DNA from: Panulirus ornatus
Taxonomy: Eukaryota > Arthropoda > Malacostraca > Decapoda > Palinuridae
Direction of reading: 5' to 3'
DNA length: 64,000 nucleotides
NCBI RefSeq assembly: GCF_036320965.1
Contig: NC_092279.1
Location: forward strand, 19,893,429 to 19,957,428
In this document: positions 53,258 through 64,000 of the stretch, piece by piece
How positions within the stretch are numbered: the stretch's first letter is position 1
Layout of the letters: the number at the start of each line of letters is the position of its first letter
Translations under genes and position numbers: made by a program
The notes under the pieces: model-generated
What the model was told of the DNA's origin: nothing
Database searches by the model: none
The model's input: the letters and a program-made list of their open reading frames with translations, nothing else

Positions 53258-54505
53258 TATATGCTCTGTGGAAGGTATTAAGAATATATGGTGTGGGAGG
53301 AAAGTTGTTAGAAGCAGTGAAAAGTTTTTATCGAGGATGTAAGGCATGTGTACGTGTAGGAAGAGAGGAAAGTGATTGGTTCTCAGTGAATGTAGGTTTG
53401 CGGCAGGGGTGTGTGATGTCTCCATGGTTGTTTAATTTGTTTATGGACGGGGTTGTTAGGGAGGTAAATGCAAGAGTTTTGGAAAGAGGGGCAAGTATGA
53501 AGTCTGTTGGGGATGAGAGAGCTTGGGAAGTGAGTCAGTTGTTGTTCGCTGATGATACAGCGCTGGTGGCGGATTCATGTGAGAAACTGCAGAAGCTGGT
53601 GACGGAGTTTGGTAAAGTGTGTGGAAGAAGAAAGTTAAGAGTAAATGTCAATAAGAGCAAGGTTATTAGGTACAGTAGGGTTGAGGGTCAAGTCAATTGG
53701 GAGGTGAGTTTGAATGGTGAGAGGCTGGAGGAAGTGAAGTGTTTTAGATATCTGGGAGTGGATCTGTCAGCGGATGGAACCATGGAAGCGGAAGTGGATC
53801 ATAGGGTGGGGGAGGGGGCGAAAATTTTGGGAGCCTTGAAAAATGTGTGGAAGTCGAGAACATTATCCCGGAAAGCAAAAATGGGTATGTTTGAAGGAAT
53901 AGTAGTTCCAACAATGTTGTATGGTTGCGAGGCGTGGGCTATGGATAGAGTTGTGCGTAGGAGGATGGATGTGCTGGAAATGAGATGTTTGAGGACAATG
54001 TGTGGTGTGAGGTGGTTTGATCGAGTAAGTAACGTAAGGGTAAGAGAGATGTGTGGAAATAAAAAGAGCGTGGTTGAGAGAGCAGAAGAGGGTGTTTTGA
54101 AATGGTTTGGGCACATGGAGAGAATGAGTGAGGAAAGATTGACCAAGAGGATATATGTGTCGGAGGTGGAGGGAACGAGGAGAAGAGGGAGACCAAATTG
54201 GAGGTGGAAAGATGGAGTGAAAAGGATTTTGTGTGATCGGGGCCTGAACATGCAGGAGGGTGAAAGGAGGGCAAGGAATAGAGTGAATTGGAGCGATGTG
54301 GTATACAGGGGTTGACGTGCTGTCAGTGGATTGAATCAAGGCATGTGAAGCGTCTGGGGTAAACCATGGAAAGCTGTGTAGGTATGTATATTTGCGTGTG
54401 TGGACGTGTGTATGTACATGTGTATGGGGGGGGTTGGGCCATTTCTTTCGTCTGTTTCCTTGCGCTACCTCGCAAACGCGGGAGACAGCGACAAAGTATA
54501 AAAAA

Positions 54506-54522
<17 letters not shown>
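53258..54522 (+). mobile_element. 5'-truncated LINE with RT C-terminal half and 3' tail
   Basis: Non-LTR retrotransposon remnant. The open frame continues upstream from 53293 to about 53260 (ALWKVLRIYGVGGKLLEA) and runs to a TGA ending at 54315. Motifs, numbered from 53293: GLRQGCVMSPWLFNLFMD (residues 35-52, RT motif B); LLFADDTALVADS (83-95, motif C with both catalytic Asp); NVNKSKV and FRYLGVDLSADG (motifs D/E); then post-RT blocks LYGCEAWAM, MRCLRTMCGVRWFDR, LKWFGHMERM, GRPNWRWKDGV and ARNRVNW. Motif A and everything before it (palm start, endonuclease) are missing, so it cannot be active. The post-RT blocks suggest an RTE-like clade, but clade placement is uncertain. The 3' region to the A-run at 54500-54522 recurs at 11761, 48639 and, antisense, 57270. 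Confidence 0.93.
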
Positions 54523-54594
<72 letters not shown>

Positions 54595-54610
54595 TATAAT
54601 AATAATTATA

Positions 54611-54658
<48 letters not shown>

Positions 54659-54659
54659 T
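54523..54659. repeat. (TA)n followed by (ATT)n
   Basis: About 72 bp TA with one TG interruption, then about 65 bp of ATT/ATTATA steps. Begins at the poly(A) end of the LINE. Confidence 0.97.
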
Positions 54660-54777
54660 TATGAAATAACGTATCCAACTGAACTTGGGGCGTACCGTTT
54701 TGGAAACGAAGGTAGAGTTAAATGATTTGGGTCAAGATTAGCAAGAGGATTACCGCATATATACATACATATATATA

Positions 54778-54848
54778 GCGTTAATGGGATGGCCTTGATT
54801 GCTCTAGGTCATCTGCTGCCCGTGCCGTGCCGTCTCAGCTAACACAAC
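54778..54848 (+). mobile_element. SINE-like family B, 3' fragment
   Basis: GCGTTAATGGGATGG, a diverged middle, then CTGCCCGTGCCGTGCCGTCTC and AGCTAACA match the end of the 12591-12742 copy (minus strand there), with an extra GTGCC step. Confidence 0.7.
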
Positions 54849-55172
54849 AAATTTCGTTGATATTTCATCTACATATCGCACGCGTGGCTGGGAAGTTAAA
54901 AAGAAAAAAAAAAAATGAATCTGTGTTGTGCATTTTCTCTCCGTGTCTCCTGTCAGACTCGTCCGGACTTTCAACACCTTGTTATTGTAAAATTTCGTCA
55001 CCTGTTTCACGGATTTCTGTCAGCTCGGATGAAAGTGGTGCATTATTCTTTAGAAAATACCCACATTTTTAATTCTTTTTTTTTTTTCTCTTTCTTTTTT
55101 ACACCATGGCCCATCCCTGGGAATAGAATGATAATCCTAGGATTAAAACGTTTTCACATTTTCAGAGTGTTG
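54849..55172. other. Gene-free stretch
   Basis: A-run and T-run rich. Nothing recognised. Confidence 0.5.
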
Positions 55173-55370
55173 TGACGTCATCGCCCACCGTTGAGAACCC
55201 AGCCCAGCCCTCCTCCCGCGTCGTGCCCCCGCCGGAGGCGTGAGGTTAGTCGTGTTCATTTAAAGTAGCTGTGTACGCCATAGGGGACAGTAGTTTGGCC
55301 GCCTCGTATGCCGGCCAGTGCGTTCAGCACGCCTATACTACGTCCGTAGAATCGAGTAAAGGTTTCTGAG
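55173..55370 (+). promoter_or_regulatory. Possible CpG-rich promoter with CRE palindrome (weak)
   Basis: A perfect TGACGTCA (cAMP response element palindrome) at 55173-55180 opens a CpG-dense stretch (CTCCCGCGTCGTGCCC, GCCGGAGGCG, GGCCGCCTCGTATGCCGGCC) with an initiator-like GTTCAGCACG at about 55323. It stands out from AT-rich flanks. A TATA-less CpG promoter with a plus-strand 5' UTR is one reading. No downstream coding exon could be identified. Confidence 0.25.
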
Positions 55371-57269
55371 AGGCTACACTTGTGATAGAAGTAATTTGGT
55401 ACATCTATTGGAATTTTCTGTGTTTAGAAGGACGTGCTTAAAGTAGACACCTGCCAGCTTGTGGCAGCTTACTTACACCGTGGCTGTTTTGAATTATTTC
55501 TATCTGTGGAGCCAGTGGCATAAGTGCCTATCTAGTGTTATATAATTATTTTCAATCAGTTGATAAACATGTTTGATGTATTTTACTGACTTAAGATACG
55601 AATGTTCGTCATCCTCCTCAAAAACTAGTACGCTTCATAAAATGATATGAACGTTTTTAGAAAATGTAGTGGGGAAGAGGTTGTCCGATTTTTTGGGATA
55701 GAGTGGTTAGTTGGGGGAAGGAATGTTTTGAAACGGAAGAGAGAAAAGTATACAGATATATCGCGTAGGCTTTTCTGTTTGTGTGTGTGTGTGTGGGTAG
55801 CCTGTTGGAAACGTATTTCTGGTGCTTTATCTTATATCCCCAACAGACTGGGAGCATGTGTGTATAGTCATGTTTTTGCTTGTTTATCTGGGAGGGAAAA
55901 TTAGATGAAGTACGATATGTACACCCATGGCTGACTAGCAGTTTCTCTCTGAGCACCGCGGTTCCCTGGGACCTAAGGAAGTTCTACATTTGTACTGTTG
56001 TCGAGGTCATGTGGTCAGGTCTCTTAACTTGAGTCGTTGCTCTGTTCTGTGCCATACTTTCTCACATGCTTAAGTATGTGCCTGTTACTTTTATCCCCAC
56101 TTCGTAGATTACAAGATAAAAAAGCTTCAAGATTTTTTTTTTTCCTTTTCAAGATAATTTTCTTGATCATTTTGTTTTACTGTTAGCACTGGGCCCTCAT
56201 ATGAGTACTGAACATGTTCTACGTTAGAATGCGTTTTCTTCGGTGAACAAGCCTTCAAACAGACCCTTCGTAATTTGCTTATTCTTCTCTTTAGTTTTGA
56301 TAGTGGTACACGTATTATGAGTGTCATGTGAGCTGTGGCCCGGTTAACTGCAGTGGCTTTCCAGCGGCGTAATTAAAGTCTCACATACAGTAAATCTGTC
56401 TTTTTTTTTTTATATATCATTAAGCGCTTCAAAAGTACTCTATTTCGTTTCTACTGCAATAGGTTGAATCTTTTCAGTACAGTTCCACGATATTGATTTG
56501 CAATTAATTTGAAGCCATCAGGGGTTTGCTGAGCTCGTTGTATTAGGGTTTGGTGCATCGATGTCACCATTGGCTAAATTTTGAATTCGCGTTTCATTTC
56601 GGCCTGAAGTTTAGATTCAGCGTGTATACTGGTGAACACTTGAGTGTATTCAGGTGCAAGTTCCGTGCATTCTCACAGTCCAATACTTGTCCGAGCGTTG
56701 TGCCAAAAGTTGAACCTGACACCATTATGCAGTTTATAAGCCCAGTCCGTCAGTTCTCCAAGTGATGTCTATAGAAGTGAAGTCATACATCCGATGGTAT
56801 GGACATGATCTGCGCCATAGGTGAAAAAGTTTGTTAAGAAAAGCATCTTGTGTTGTATGAAGATAAAACATCGTTTCGAATTACAAGTTTATTCCATATT
56901 AGATTTTCCGTGAAATGCGTGAGATTTAAAGCTAATTTGAATTGAGATCGACAAGCCTCTATGAAACAGTGGGATTGTCAACTGTAAGTTAAAAAGAGAG
57001 GCGGGTATGTGGGGTTATACTTTATATGAACACAACGTAACAAATTTTTTTCTCCTTGATAGGACCAAAAACTCCTTTGCATGTTGGGTGCCTATTTGGC
57101 TGCCTATATGATATTAGATTATATGATATTCATGATATTACGAAAACTTGGGAATATTTCTCAAGTTACTTTGAGAAACATAGACGAAGAAAGGCCGTAT
57201 TCACCCACATCCTTTCTCTTGCTGTCATGTGCAGTGCGCCCAAGCGACAGCAGCTCCCTACCCGCAGCC
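55371..57269. other. Gene-free stretch
   Basis: Ordinary AT-rich DNA. Frames at 55647-55904 and 56550-56765 match no family I know. Confidence 0.45.
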
Positions 57270-57389
57270 GGTCCCCACACATCTTTCCATGGTTTCCTCC
57301 GGCCGCTCACATGCCCTGGTTCGGCCCATTGGCAGCACGTCGTCCGCTGTATACCACTTCGTTCCAATTCACTTTATCCCGTGATAGGG

Positions 57390-57392
<3 letters not shown>
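57270..57392 (-). mobile_element. Antisense fragment of the LINE C-terminus/3' region
   Basis: Plus-strand CACACATCTTTCCATGG, GCTCACATGCCCTGG, GGCAGCACGTC, GTATACCAC and GTTCCAATTCACTTTATCCC correspond, in reverse complement, to 54276-54377 of the LINE, which includes the coding end and stop. Differences are many and GC-biased, so this is another subfamily or an old copy. Confidence 0.82.

Positions 57393-57479
<87 letters not shown>
57393..57479. repeat. (TA)n microsatellite
   Basis: About 87 bp of TA at the truncated end of the LINE fragment. Confidence 0.97.
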
Positions 57480-57482
<3 letters not shown>

Positions 57483-60400
57483 AAACAATTATTTTGATCG
57501 TTTACTTAACGTCTTTATAGTTCTGGCCGTACATGCTATTTTTTTTTTTATTTATCCATCTGATTCATATACTCTCGTTTATCTATTTCTTGCAACTAGC
57601 GTGTTATTTCGCTTTAAGCTGCAAATAAAAGACTATACCACAAATCATATGCTAAACACTGAAGGATCTTGTGAGCATTTGTTTTACTTAACGTGGAATT
57701 TATCCTCATTAAAACGGGAGTCGCTACTTTCTACATAGACAGTTGCCAGACAGAAATATCCCGCTGCAATGTCCCTCGCGCTACCTATATATCTTTCTCC
57801 TGGTTTCCCCCCAGTCAACGCCAATGAGAGGGGAGCATCACGCGCTACACCCCAGGTTGTGGCTGCTAATGGGTAAGGTAGGAAGTAACGGTGGCTGAGT
57901 GGAGAGAGAGAGAGAGGCGTCGGTGACACGGAAGAAAATGTGTAGGGGGAGGTGACTGTGGCGCAGAGGGAACCTTTGAGAGATGTTGGGGAAGGGGCGA
58001 GATGTAGGAGGGGAGGTGAGGAGTGGCATTGTGGGAGTTGAAAGACTAAGGGGAGGAAGGAGAGGCGTCTAAACTGCCGCGATAGGCATGGGTGACGATG
58101 TCCCCGGAGCAGAGTGAGAGAAGCGACTGGAGTGATATCGAGAGCAAGACTTTAAAAGAGACGACGGTGGAGAGTGAGTAATGAGAGATATATTTCCGCG
58201 TCAGAGGAGGGAGAATGAGAATGTAGTCATGGGAAGATCAGAGGGGCGAAGGAAAGCTAGGATAAAGCTAAGAGAAGCACCATTAGTGTGGTGGGGAGAA
58301 AAATGAGAGAGAGAGGCAGGGGAAGGAAGGAGCGTGGGTAAACACATACTGTACACCAGGAGCTCACGGAATTGTGCCCCAGAACTCGGAGTATTTGCAC
58401 ACGTGCGCCCCATGTTCGTTATTAAGGTAATATTGCCCGAGTTTATATATTTACCGAGATATTTTATGCTTCGCCATGCTCTAGGGAGGTGAGGTTATAG
58501 TAGTTCCTGTGTGCGAACATCCTCTGTTACCCTGAGTAGCCGATGACTTCGGATTCATCGAGATGAATTTCGGTAAAATTCTATCGATTCGGTCGTTACT
58601 CTCGCATGTGGAACGGAATCGTTTGTCTGCACCGATGTCCACAAATGGAACGATCGCTCCAGCATATGGTTCCTAGGCTTGTCATGTGTGGTTTGTGAGG
58701 AGATACACAGGACTTGACATCCAGCATCATATGTGTTAGTAAGCTTCCATGGGGTTTGTGCACACGAGCTGGCGCCAAGGTGAAATATCTACTGGAGTGT
58801 GTGAGTAGAAGATTACCTGCGGGGGGTGGGGACCTTCGACGAGGCTATGCCATTCGTAGGAAGAGAAAGAAGTACCATTACAAGTTAGTTTTATTTCGTA
58901 GGGATATGTATTACAGTAGCCCAAGAAACTACGAGTGTGCATGACGTAGAAACATAGTCGCGCATGTAAATGGACTGTACACTGGAGCCTCGCACGCGTG
59001 TTCATGGGGCTAGCGGTGCTTCAGGCAAGAATTTTAAAGCTAAAAGAAGTGGTGTGGTATTTACAGCTTCGTAGATCCTGTGAGGGGGTATTGTTCGAGG
59101 CAGTTTATAAACACCGTTGAATTCTGTAGCCGAGCCTTGTTTATGGTTTTGATAAATGAGTGAATAAAGAACGGTTTATTGAATTCAGGCAGCCATTCGG
59201 CTGGGAAAACACAGTTGGGGACTTTATACAGTGATGGTGGTCATGATAGTAACAAAATAGCATACGATCAAGGAGTGGCCTTAGATAAACACATGAGTGA
59301 AGTCTTATTTTTTACATGATACTGGAGGATTTACAGAGCAAATTCTATGGTTGATATGCAATGCATTTAGTGATTAATTGAATATTAGGTGATGTGAAGT
59401 TACATATAGGTTTAATTGTAATGAAGCTGTGTTGATACATTATGTATTCAATGGTGAACATTACGTTATGTAAAGTTACATACTTGTTGAATAGCAGTAT
59501 GACTGTTGAAATCTATTATGTAGTTAATAGTGAACATAAGTGATGAATATTTTCGTGTTCGTTGCGTTACAGTAATACAGTAGTTAACATACACATAACC
59601 ATGGGAAAATAACTTATTACCCTCCTTAGGTGTGCCCTTGTTCATGGATTATCTGTGTTTTTCAGTGTTCAAAAGTTTGTCCTCAACAGAAAATGGACCC
59701 CGTCCACAACACTGTGAGGTGCCTGCTGTCTTCATTTTCTTGTCAGTGTCTGGATTACCGTACAGAGGAACCCTGACAGCAACAGACCACTGGATGGGTC
59801 CCTCTCGAGAATGATCGTGTGGGTGGGGGAGATCAGGAACGCAGGCCTTCCAGTAGAAAGAAAGAAATGCAAATAAATTACTTAAGGAGAAATGCCTGTG
59901 ATTTTTTTTATTTCATTTATTCATTTATTAATTTTCACTACAGTGGCGTAGATAGCATAAGTCGTGGACTTGTGGCGAGGTCTGTTTTTAAACGTATTGA
60001 CAGCATCGTCTTCAAATACTCTGGTTTGTATTTTCATTTATTAGCATTCCTGTAAGAAAAGGATTGCATTTTGCATCACCCACTGTAGAATGCGTACCTT
60101 CGAATTGGTATCCATTACTACGGGTGTGACTATTATATTTATAAAAAAAGGAAAACATTCGTTTATAAAGCCTCATCCATATTATGGTTGTGTTCTTCAA
60201 GTAATGACCAACTGACTGGGTAATGAATCTTGAATTAAGCTTCGTAATGACGTGTACTCTTGCCGTACAAGATTTCATTCTTTTTAACGTAACTTAAACG
60301 TAATCTAACCAACTCACTTGATCCCCTTGAGTTGCTACTACCGGTATTTTATTATTTCCTTTTAAACAGACGGTTCTTCATTTAAGGCTTATATTTTACA

Positions 60401-60694
60401 GTTTTAGCTCGGGTATACGAAGCAAACCTACCGCTACATATTGGTGCACAGCATTTGAATGACGCGCGTCAAAACTAACTAGTTAATCTAAGACGTGTAT
60501 CTTGAAATTCACTTTTGACGCAAACGTAGATTTGACGTGACAGTTGGAAGTAATGAGTGCATTGCAGATCTAACTTAGATTTGGTTGTTTTGACTTTGTC
60601 AAGCATGACCATACGGCCCTTACGTGTATGATGGCGTGACCTTTTGCCCCAATTCGTAAAGGGGTTGGCTGCAGGCCGGGTCCTTACGTCCAAG
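57480..60694. other. Gene-free stretch
   Basis: 57890-58340 is purine-rich (GGGGAGGTGAGGAG). 59320-59560 has repeated TGAAGTTACATA and TAATGGTGAACAT phrases, a loose tandem of roughly 75 bp. No gene, tRNA or promoter recognised. Confidence 0.45.
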
Positions 60695-60788
60695 GGTCAT
60701 TACCGTCTTCTTCAAGGGTCGTACCGTCGTTGTCAAGGTCGTGCCGTCTTGCTCAAGAGTCGTACCGTCGTGCTCAAGAGTCAGTACG
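60695..60788 (+). repeat. Short 21-bp satellite array, about 4-5 units
   Basis: TTCAAGGGTCGTACCGTCGT, TGTCAAGGTCGTGCCGTC and GCTCAAGAGTCGTACCGTCG. Same unit and orientation as 19520-20592. Confidence 0.85.
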
Positions 60789-61611
60789 CAGTGCATATCT
60801 AGACGCACAAAACATTGTAGAAAATAGACAAGAAACAAAGGCAAAGAAGAGTAAGAAGAATGTGAGCATAGACGAGAGACAAGGACACAAGATGTAAAAG
60901 AAAAGAAAAGATCAAGGTAAGAGAGAAAAGAAATAAGTTGGCCTGTATCAAAGGCACCATTTTACTGAATATCCTCAGACCGGCGATCCCATTCAAATCA
61001 TGAGTCCACTGCGGCAGCCCCGCACATCCCACAGGAAGCTGTGGGAAGACGGCAGGATCCGTCCAGGGCAGGAAGGACTGAGGGGAAGAGGAAACGAGAG
61101 CCACAGAAGGAAGATGAATGTAAGGGGGAGATGGAGTGTGAGGGGGAGGGGAGGTGAGATGAGTGAAAATATTAAAAGGCTGGAAGATGAAGGGAACGAC
61201 TGAGTAAGAGAACAAGTTGAAGGAGACTGAGGAAAAAGGAAGGCGGAGTGAAAGAGAACGAGATGCGTAGTATGAAATAGAAGGAGAATTAGGAGAAAGA
61301 AGTAGAAATGGTGAAGGAGAACGAAGGCGGCTCTATGACAGAGCGGAAGAACATGGGGAGTGGCCTGGTAGGCAACATCGGCTCGACGGAAGTGGTTGTG
61401 GCGGATGTTGTGGGCGTCTTTGGCACTAAATGGTACTGTCGCCGCCACGCCCCTTGGCCTCGTAACTCACTCTGACGCGCGTGTGTGTGTGTACACTCCC
61501 AGGTCTTCATCTTCTTTCACAGTGAGGATATCTGAGTGAAAAAAAGGGGATGGGTTGGTTTCATTTGATCCGCCCCATGTAAATGGAAACGGAGCGTCGA
61601 AGATTTATTTT

Positions 61612-61642
<31 letters not shown>

Positions 61643-63122
61643 CCGTAACATGTGTGTATCTTTGATACCGAGATATTAAGCTCGAGATGGAAGGGGTAAT
61701 CCTCAGGCTGCACACGAGGCGAGACGAGGCCGAGCTTCTGGGAGATATACCCTAAAGGTCTGTTTATGTTTCCTTTAGTGATGAAAACCTGACACGTCTG
61801 TAAAATTGCGGAGGAGGAGGTGGGGAAGAGGACCGTGTGGTGTGTTCTCGTCTTCACCCAGCCATCATAACATGTCTTCCATCACCTGTCGCTCCCTCAC
61901 TCCCTCTTTTTTTTTTTTTTTTTTTGAACTCTCCCTTCTCCTACTTCCCTTTCGTCTCGTCTGAGCTGCTCTTGCGTCTCTGCTTTCCTCCTCTCTCCCA
62001 TTATAACCGCCGTCATTGTCTGCATATTTTTCCCCCCACTTTTCCAGATCTTCTGAACCATTTTGTTCTGTCACAGTTCCCTCTTCGTCTGTGTGTGTGT
62101 GTGTGTGTGTGTGTGTTAATCCAATCACCGCGTCCTGATTTTTTTGATGTTTGATGATGTTGTCTTCCTGCTTGTTCTAACGGCCGTTGCTCATCAGCAC
62201 GTCTCTCTATCCGTCGCCTCGCAATTTTTCTTGCGTCCGACGTCACTAGTTTTACCGTGCACTCTCCGTTTGTTCACACCTGTTTCTCGTTACTTTATAC
62301 AGTTTTTTTTAGTATTTTGTTCAAGCGAGTTTTACGTCTCGTTTTGGTTTTTCTTGTCCTGAAGTGAGACCTCGCAAAATGGTTGTGTGCATCCATGATA
62401 CACATTCGTGTCACACTGTGATTTTTGACGCTACGGGTCTCGCCGAACTCTGCTGACGCTGGGAAAGTCAGTTTTCTCTTTTGTTCTACTGTACATTGTA
62501 TCTGGTCGACGTACTGTACCGCTTCCTGATTCTGTCTCACTTGACCTTCATCTTGTTGATAGACTTTATGTCTCACCACCACCTGGTCATTTATCCACTA
62601 CCAATGATTATGTTCGTCAGAAATAAGAAAGTCTGCGGTGCAGCTAAGCTCTGTGATTCCTAGAACCTGAGAGCACATGATCCATGCCCTGGAGTGAACT
62701 GTGGTGCTTCAGGTTATTATATCGGAGGTCGGGGATTACTGTGGTCCTAGAAAATGCGCTGTAATTTTCAGTGTTGTTTGCAGTTCAGCATTTCCATAAA
62801 ACCTTGCTATTACATCCGTCATTTCTCGTGCATTATGTGTATATGTTTCTTTCTCTCCTCTTCTTCACTTTCTCACCTTTACGTTGACCTTTCTCGTACC
62901 TCTTCATCTTTCTTGGTTCCTCTCTTTCATCTTGCTTGCTGATTATCATGCTCTGTTATCAGTGTTATCTTGCTTGTCATCGCTTCTCCATCTCTCTTTT
63001 CCACCATCCGCCACACTGTGTTTTCCCTTCTAGTTGATCACACACACATACACACACACACATTCCCTCTCTCGTAATATATTTCCAACAACGTCTCATT
63101 ACCATTACCTGCACTTTCCCTG
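60789..63122. other. Gene-free stretch
   Basis: Purine-rich at 60830-60940 and 61070-61330, then pyrimidine-rich at 61610-62080. Includes (CT)n at 61617-61642, T20 at about 61907, and (GT)n at 62090-62116. Open frames reflect composition. Confidence 0.5.
62090..62116. repeat. (GT)n microsatellite
   Basis: About 27 bp of GT. Confidence 0.95.
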
Positions 63123-63126
63123 CCCC

Positions 63127-63203
<77 letters not shown>

Positions 63204-63219
63204 TCTCTCTCTCTCTCAG
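63123..63219. repeat. Poly(C)15 followed by (CT)n
   Basis: Fifteen C run into about 80 bp of CT with one slip. Confidence 0.97.
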
Positions 63220-64000
63220 TCTGTATATATGAATTGTTGTGCTTCTTATCTATTCCCCTCACTCTCCCCTCACTACTCAATTAGGTTATGTTTACTTACT
63301 CATTGTGTTCATGTCACTTCCGCCAGGTTTCCTATTGTTGACTACCATCAACACATTTTCTTCACCACGTTGATGGTTATGTCCCTTCGTTTTCTTATTT
63401 TCCGGCTCCGTTTTATTTCTTTTTTTCTTTTACCTCTTGTCTTATCTCTCTCCCCGTCTCTCCATTATCTTCTGTATCTTTCCTTCCACTCCTCAGTGCT
63501 GGTTTAGAGGCGCTGGTAAGTAGACTGTGATCTTTGGAGAGGAAATGATTGTAAAGAAAAAGCGTTCTCTTGACTTACGACCATTCTCTTTATTGTCCAC
63601 ATTCACTTGTTATCTTTATTATCATTATCTTCACCTTCCTTATTCTTCTATCGCTCACTTTACATTCCCACATATCATTGTCACCCGCATCTGCTGTTCT
63701 TATATATTCCTGGTGGCGGTGTCTATAGCCGTCCCCCCAAAAAAACTCCTTCCCCAACCCCCTGTTCCCCTATACCTCTCCGACGGAAACAGATGAGGGC
63801 GCCACTTGCCTCTCCCTTACAACCACAACAAACCCAGGGGCGCGTCTTGGCCCAGCTCCTCGTCTTACACACGTCTCCGCTGACTCCAAACCTTCCTGAC
63901 AGCCCCTCCTCTCGTCTCATACACCACCGTGTGTGTGTGTGTGTGTGTTTCCGGGCTACGACTACGAGTGTCAACATCGCTAGTGAGAAGCCACCTTCGT
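63220..64000. other. Gene-free, pyrimidine-rich to window end
   Basis: CT-rich to about 63500, otherwise ordinary. A short GT run at 63930-63949. No gene recognised. Confidence 0.5.

Noticed and set aside
53799..54678. Minus-strand frames of 111-271 codons opposite the RT
   Set aside because: Antisense shadows of the LINE coding strand plus TA/ATT arrays. The plus strand carries the RT motifs.

Overview
The window looks like intergenic or intronic DNA from a large, repeat-rich animal genome. I think it is a decapod crustacean, possibly a lobster-type genome. The basis is the very dense long dinucleotide arrays, the remains of several non-LTR retrotransposon families, and two short interspersed families that I recall from decapod sequence. 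That placement is inference. There is no bacterial or viral gene organisation, no rRNA gene, no convincing tRNA gene and no intact protein-coding gene. Nearly all long open frames are artefacts of tandem repeats whose unit length is a multiple of three, or of dinucleotide arrays.

Layout. 1-6.9 kb: CT, CA and TA microsatellites, pyrimidine-rich DNA and a GC-rich minisatellite (5.43-5.81 kb). 6.9-8.2 kb: a decayed reverse transcriptase (RT) followed by a 31-bp satellite with visible higher-order structure. 8.2-16.5 kb: mostly single-copy DNA with a retrotransposon tail (11.76 kb), copies of two SINE-like families (12.59 and 14.67 kb) and one weak first-exon candidate (13.30 kb). 16.5-25.5 kb is the densest tandem-repeat zone. 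It holds diverged and homogeneous 21-bp arrays, a 22-bp array, a CAC-rich minisatellite, an E-box-bearing array and a CAG/GTT-rich minisatellite. 25.5-42 kb: very long CT/GA arrays, a 97-base C homopolymer, a LINE fragment interrupted by a CT array (29.7 kb), a G-rich diverged minisatellite (31-32 kb) and a 24-bp satellite (39.4-40.3 kb). 43-45 kb: two unrelated decayed LINE C-termini in opposite orientation. 45-53 kb: AT-rich DNA with TA arrays and another retrotransposon tail. 53.1-54.5 kb: a SINE-like element directly joined to the best-preserved coding sequence of the window, a 5'-truncated RT reading frame with its 3' tail. 55-64 kb: mostly unremarkable DNA with a possible CRE/CpG promoter (55.2 kb), an antisense LINE tail (57.3 kb) and a third site of the 21-bp satellite (60.7 kb).

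How the parts relate. The best-preserved LINE (53.3-54.5 kb) has a 3' end that recurs as 5'-truncated tails at 11.76 and 48.64 kb and as an antisense fragment at 57.3 kb. One SINE-like family ends in a recognisably similar tail, which suggests that it borrows this LINE's machinery. These elements almost always abut long TA arrays. The 21-bp satellite occurs in one orientation at three separate places. I found no novel biological system with protein components. The interesting content is repeat biology.
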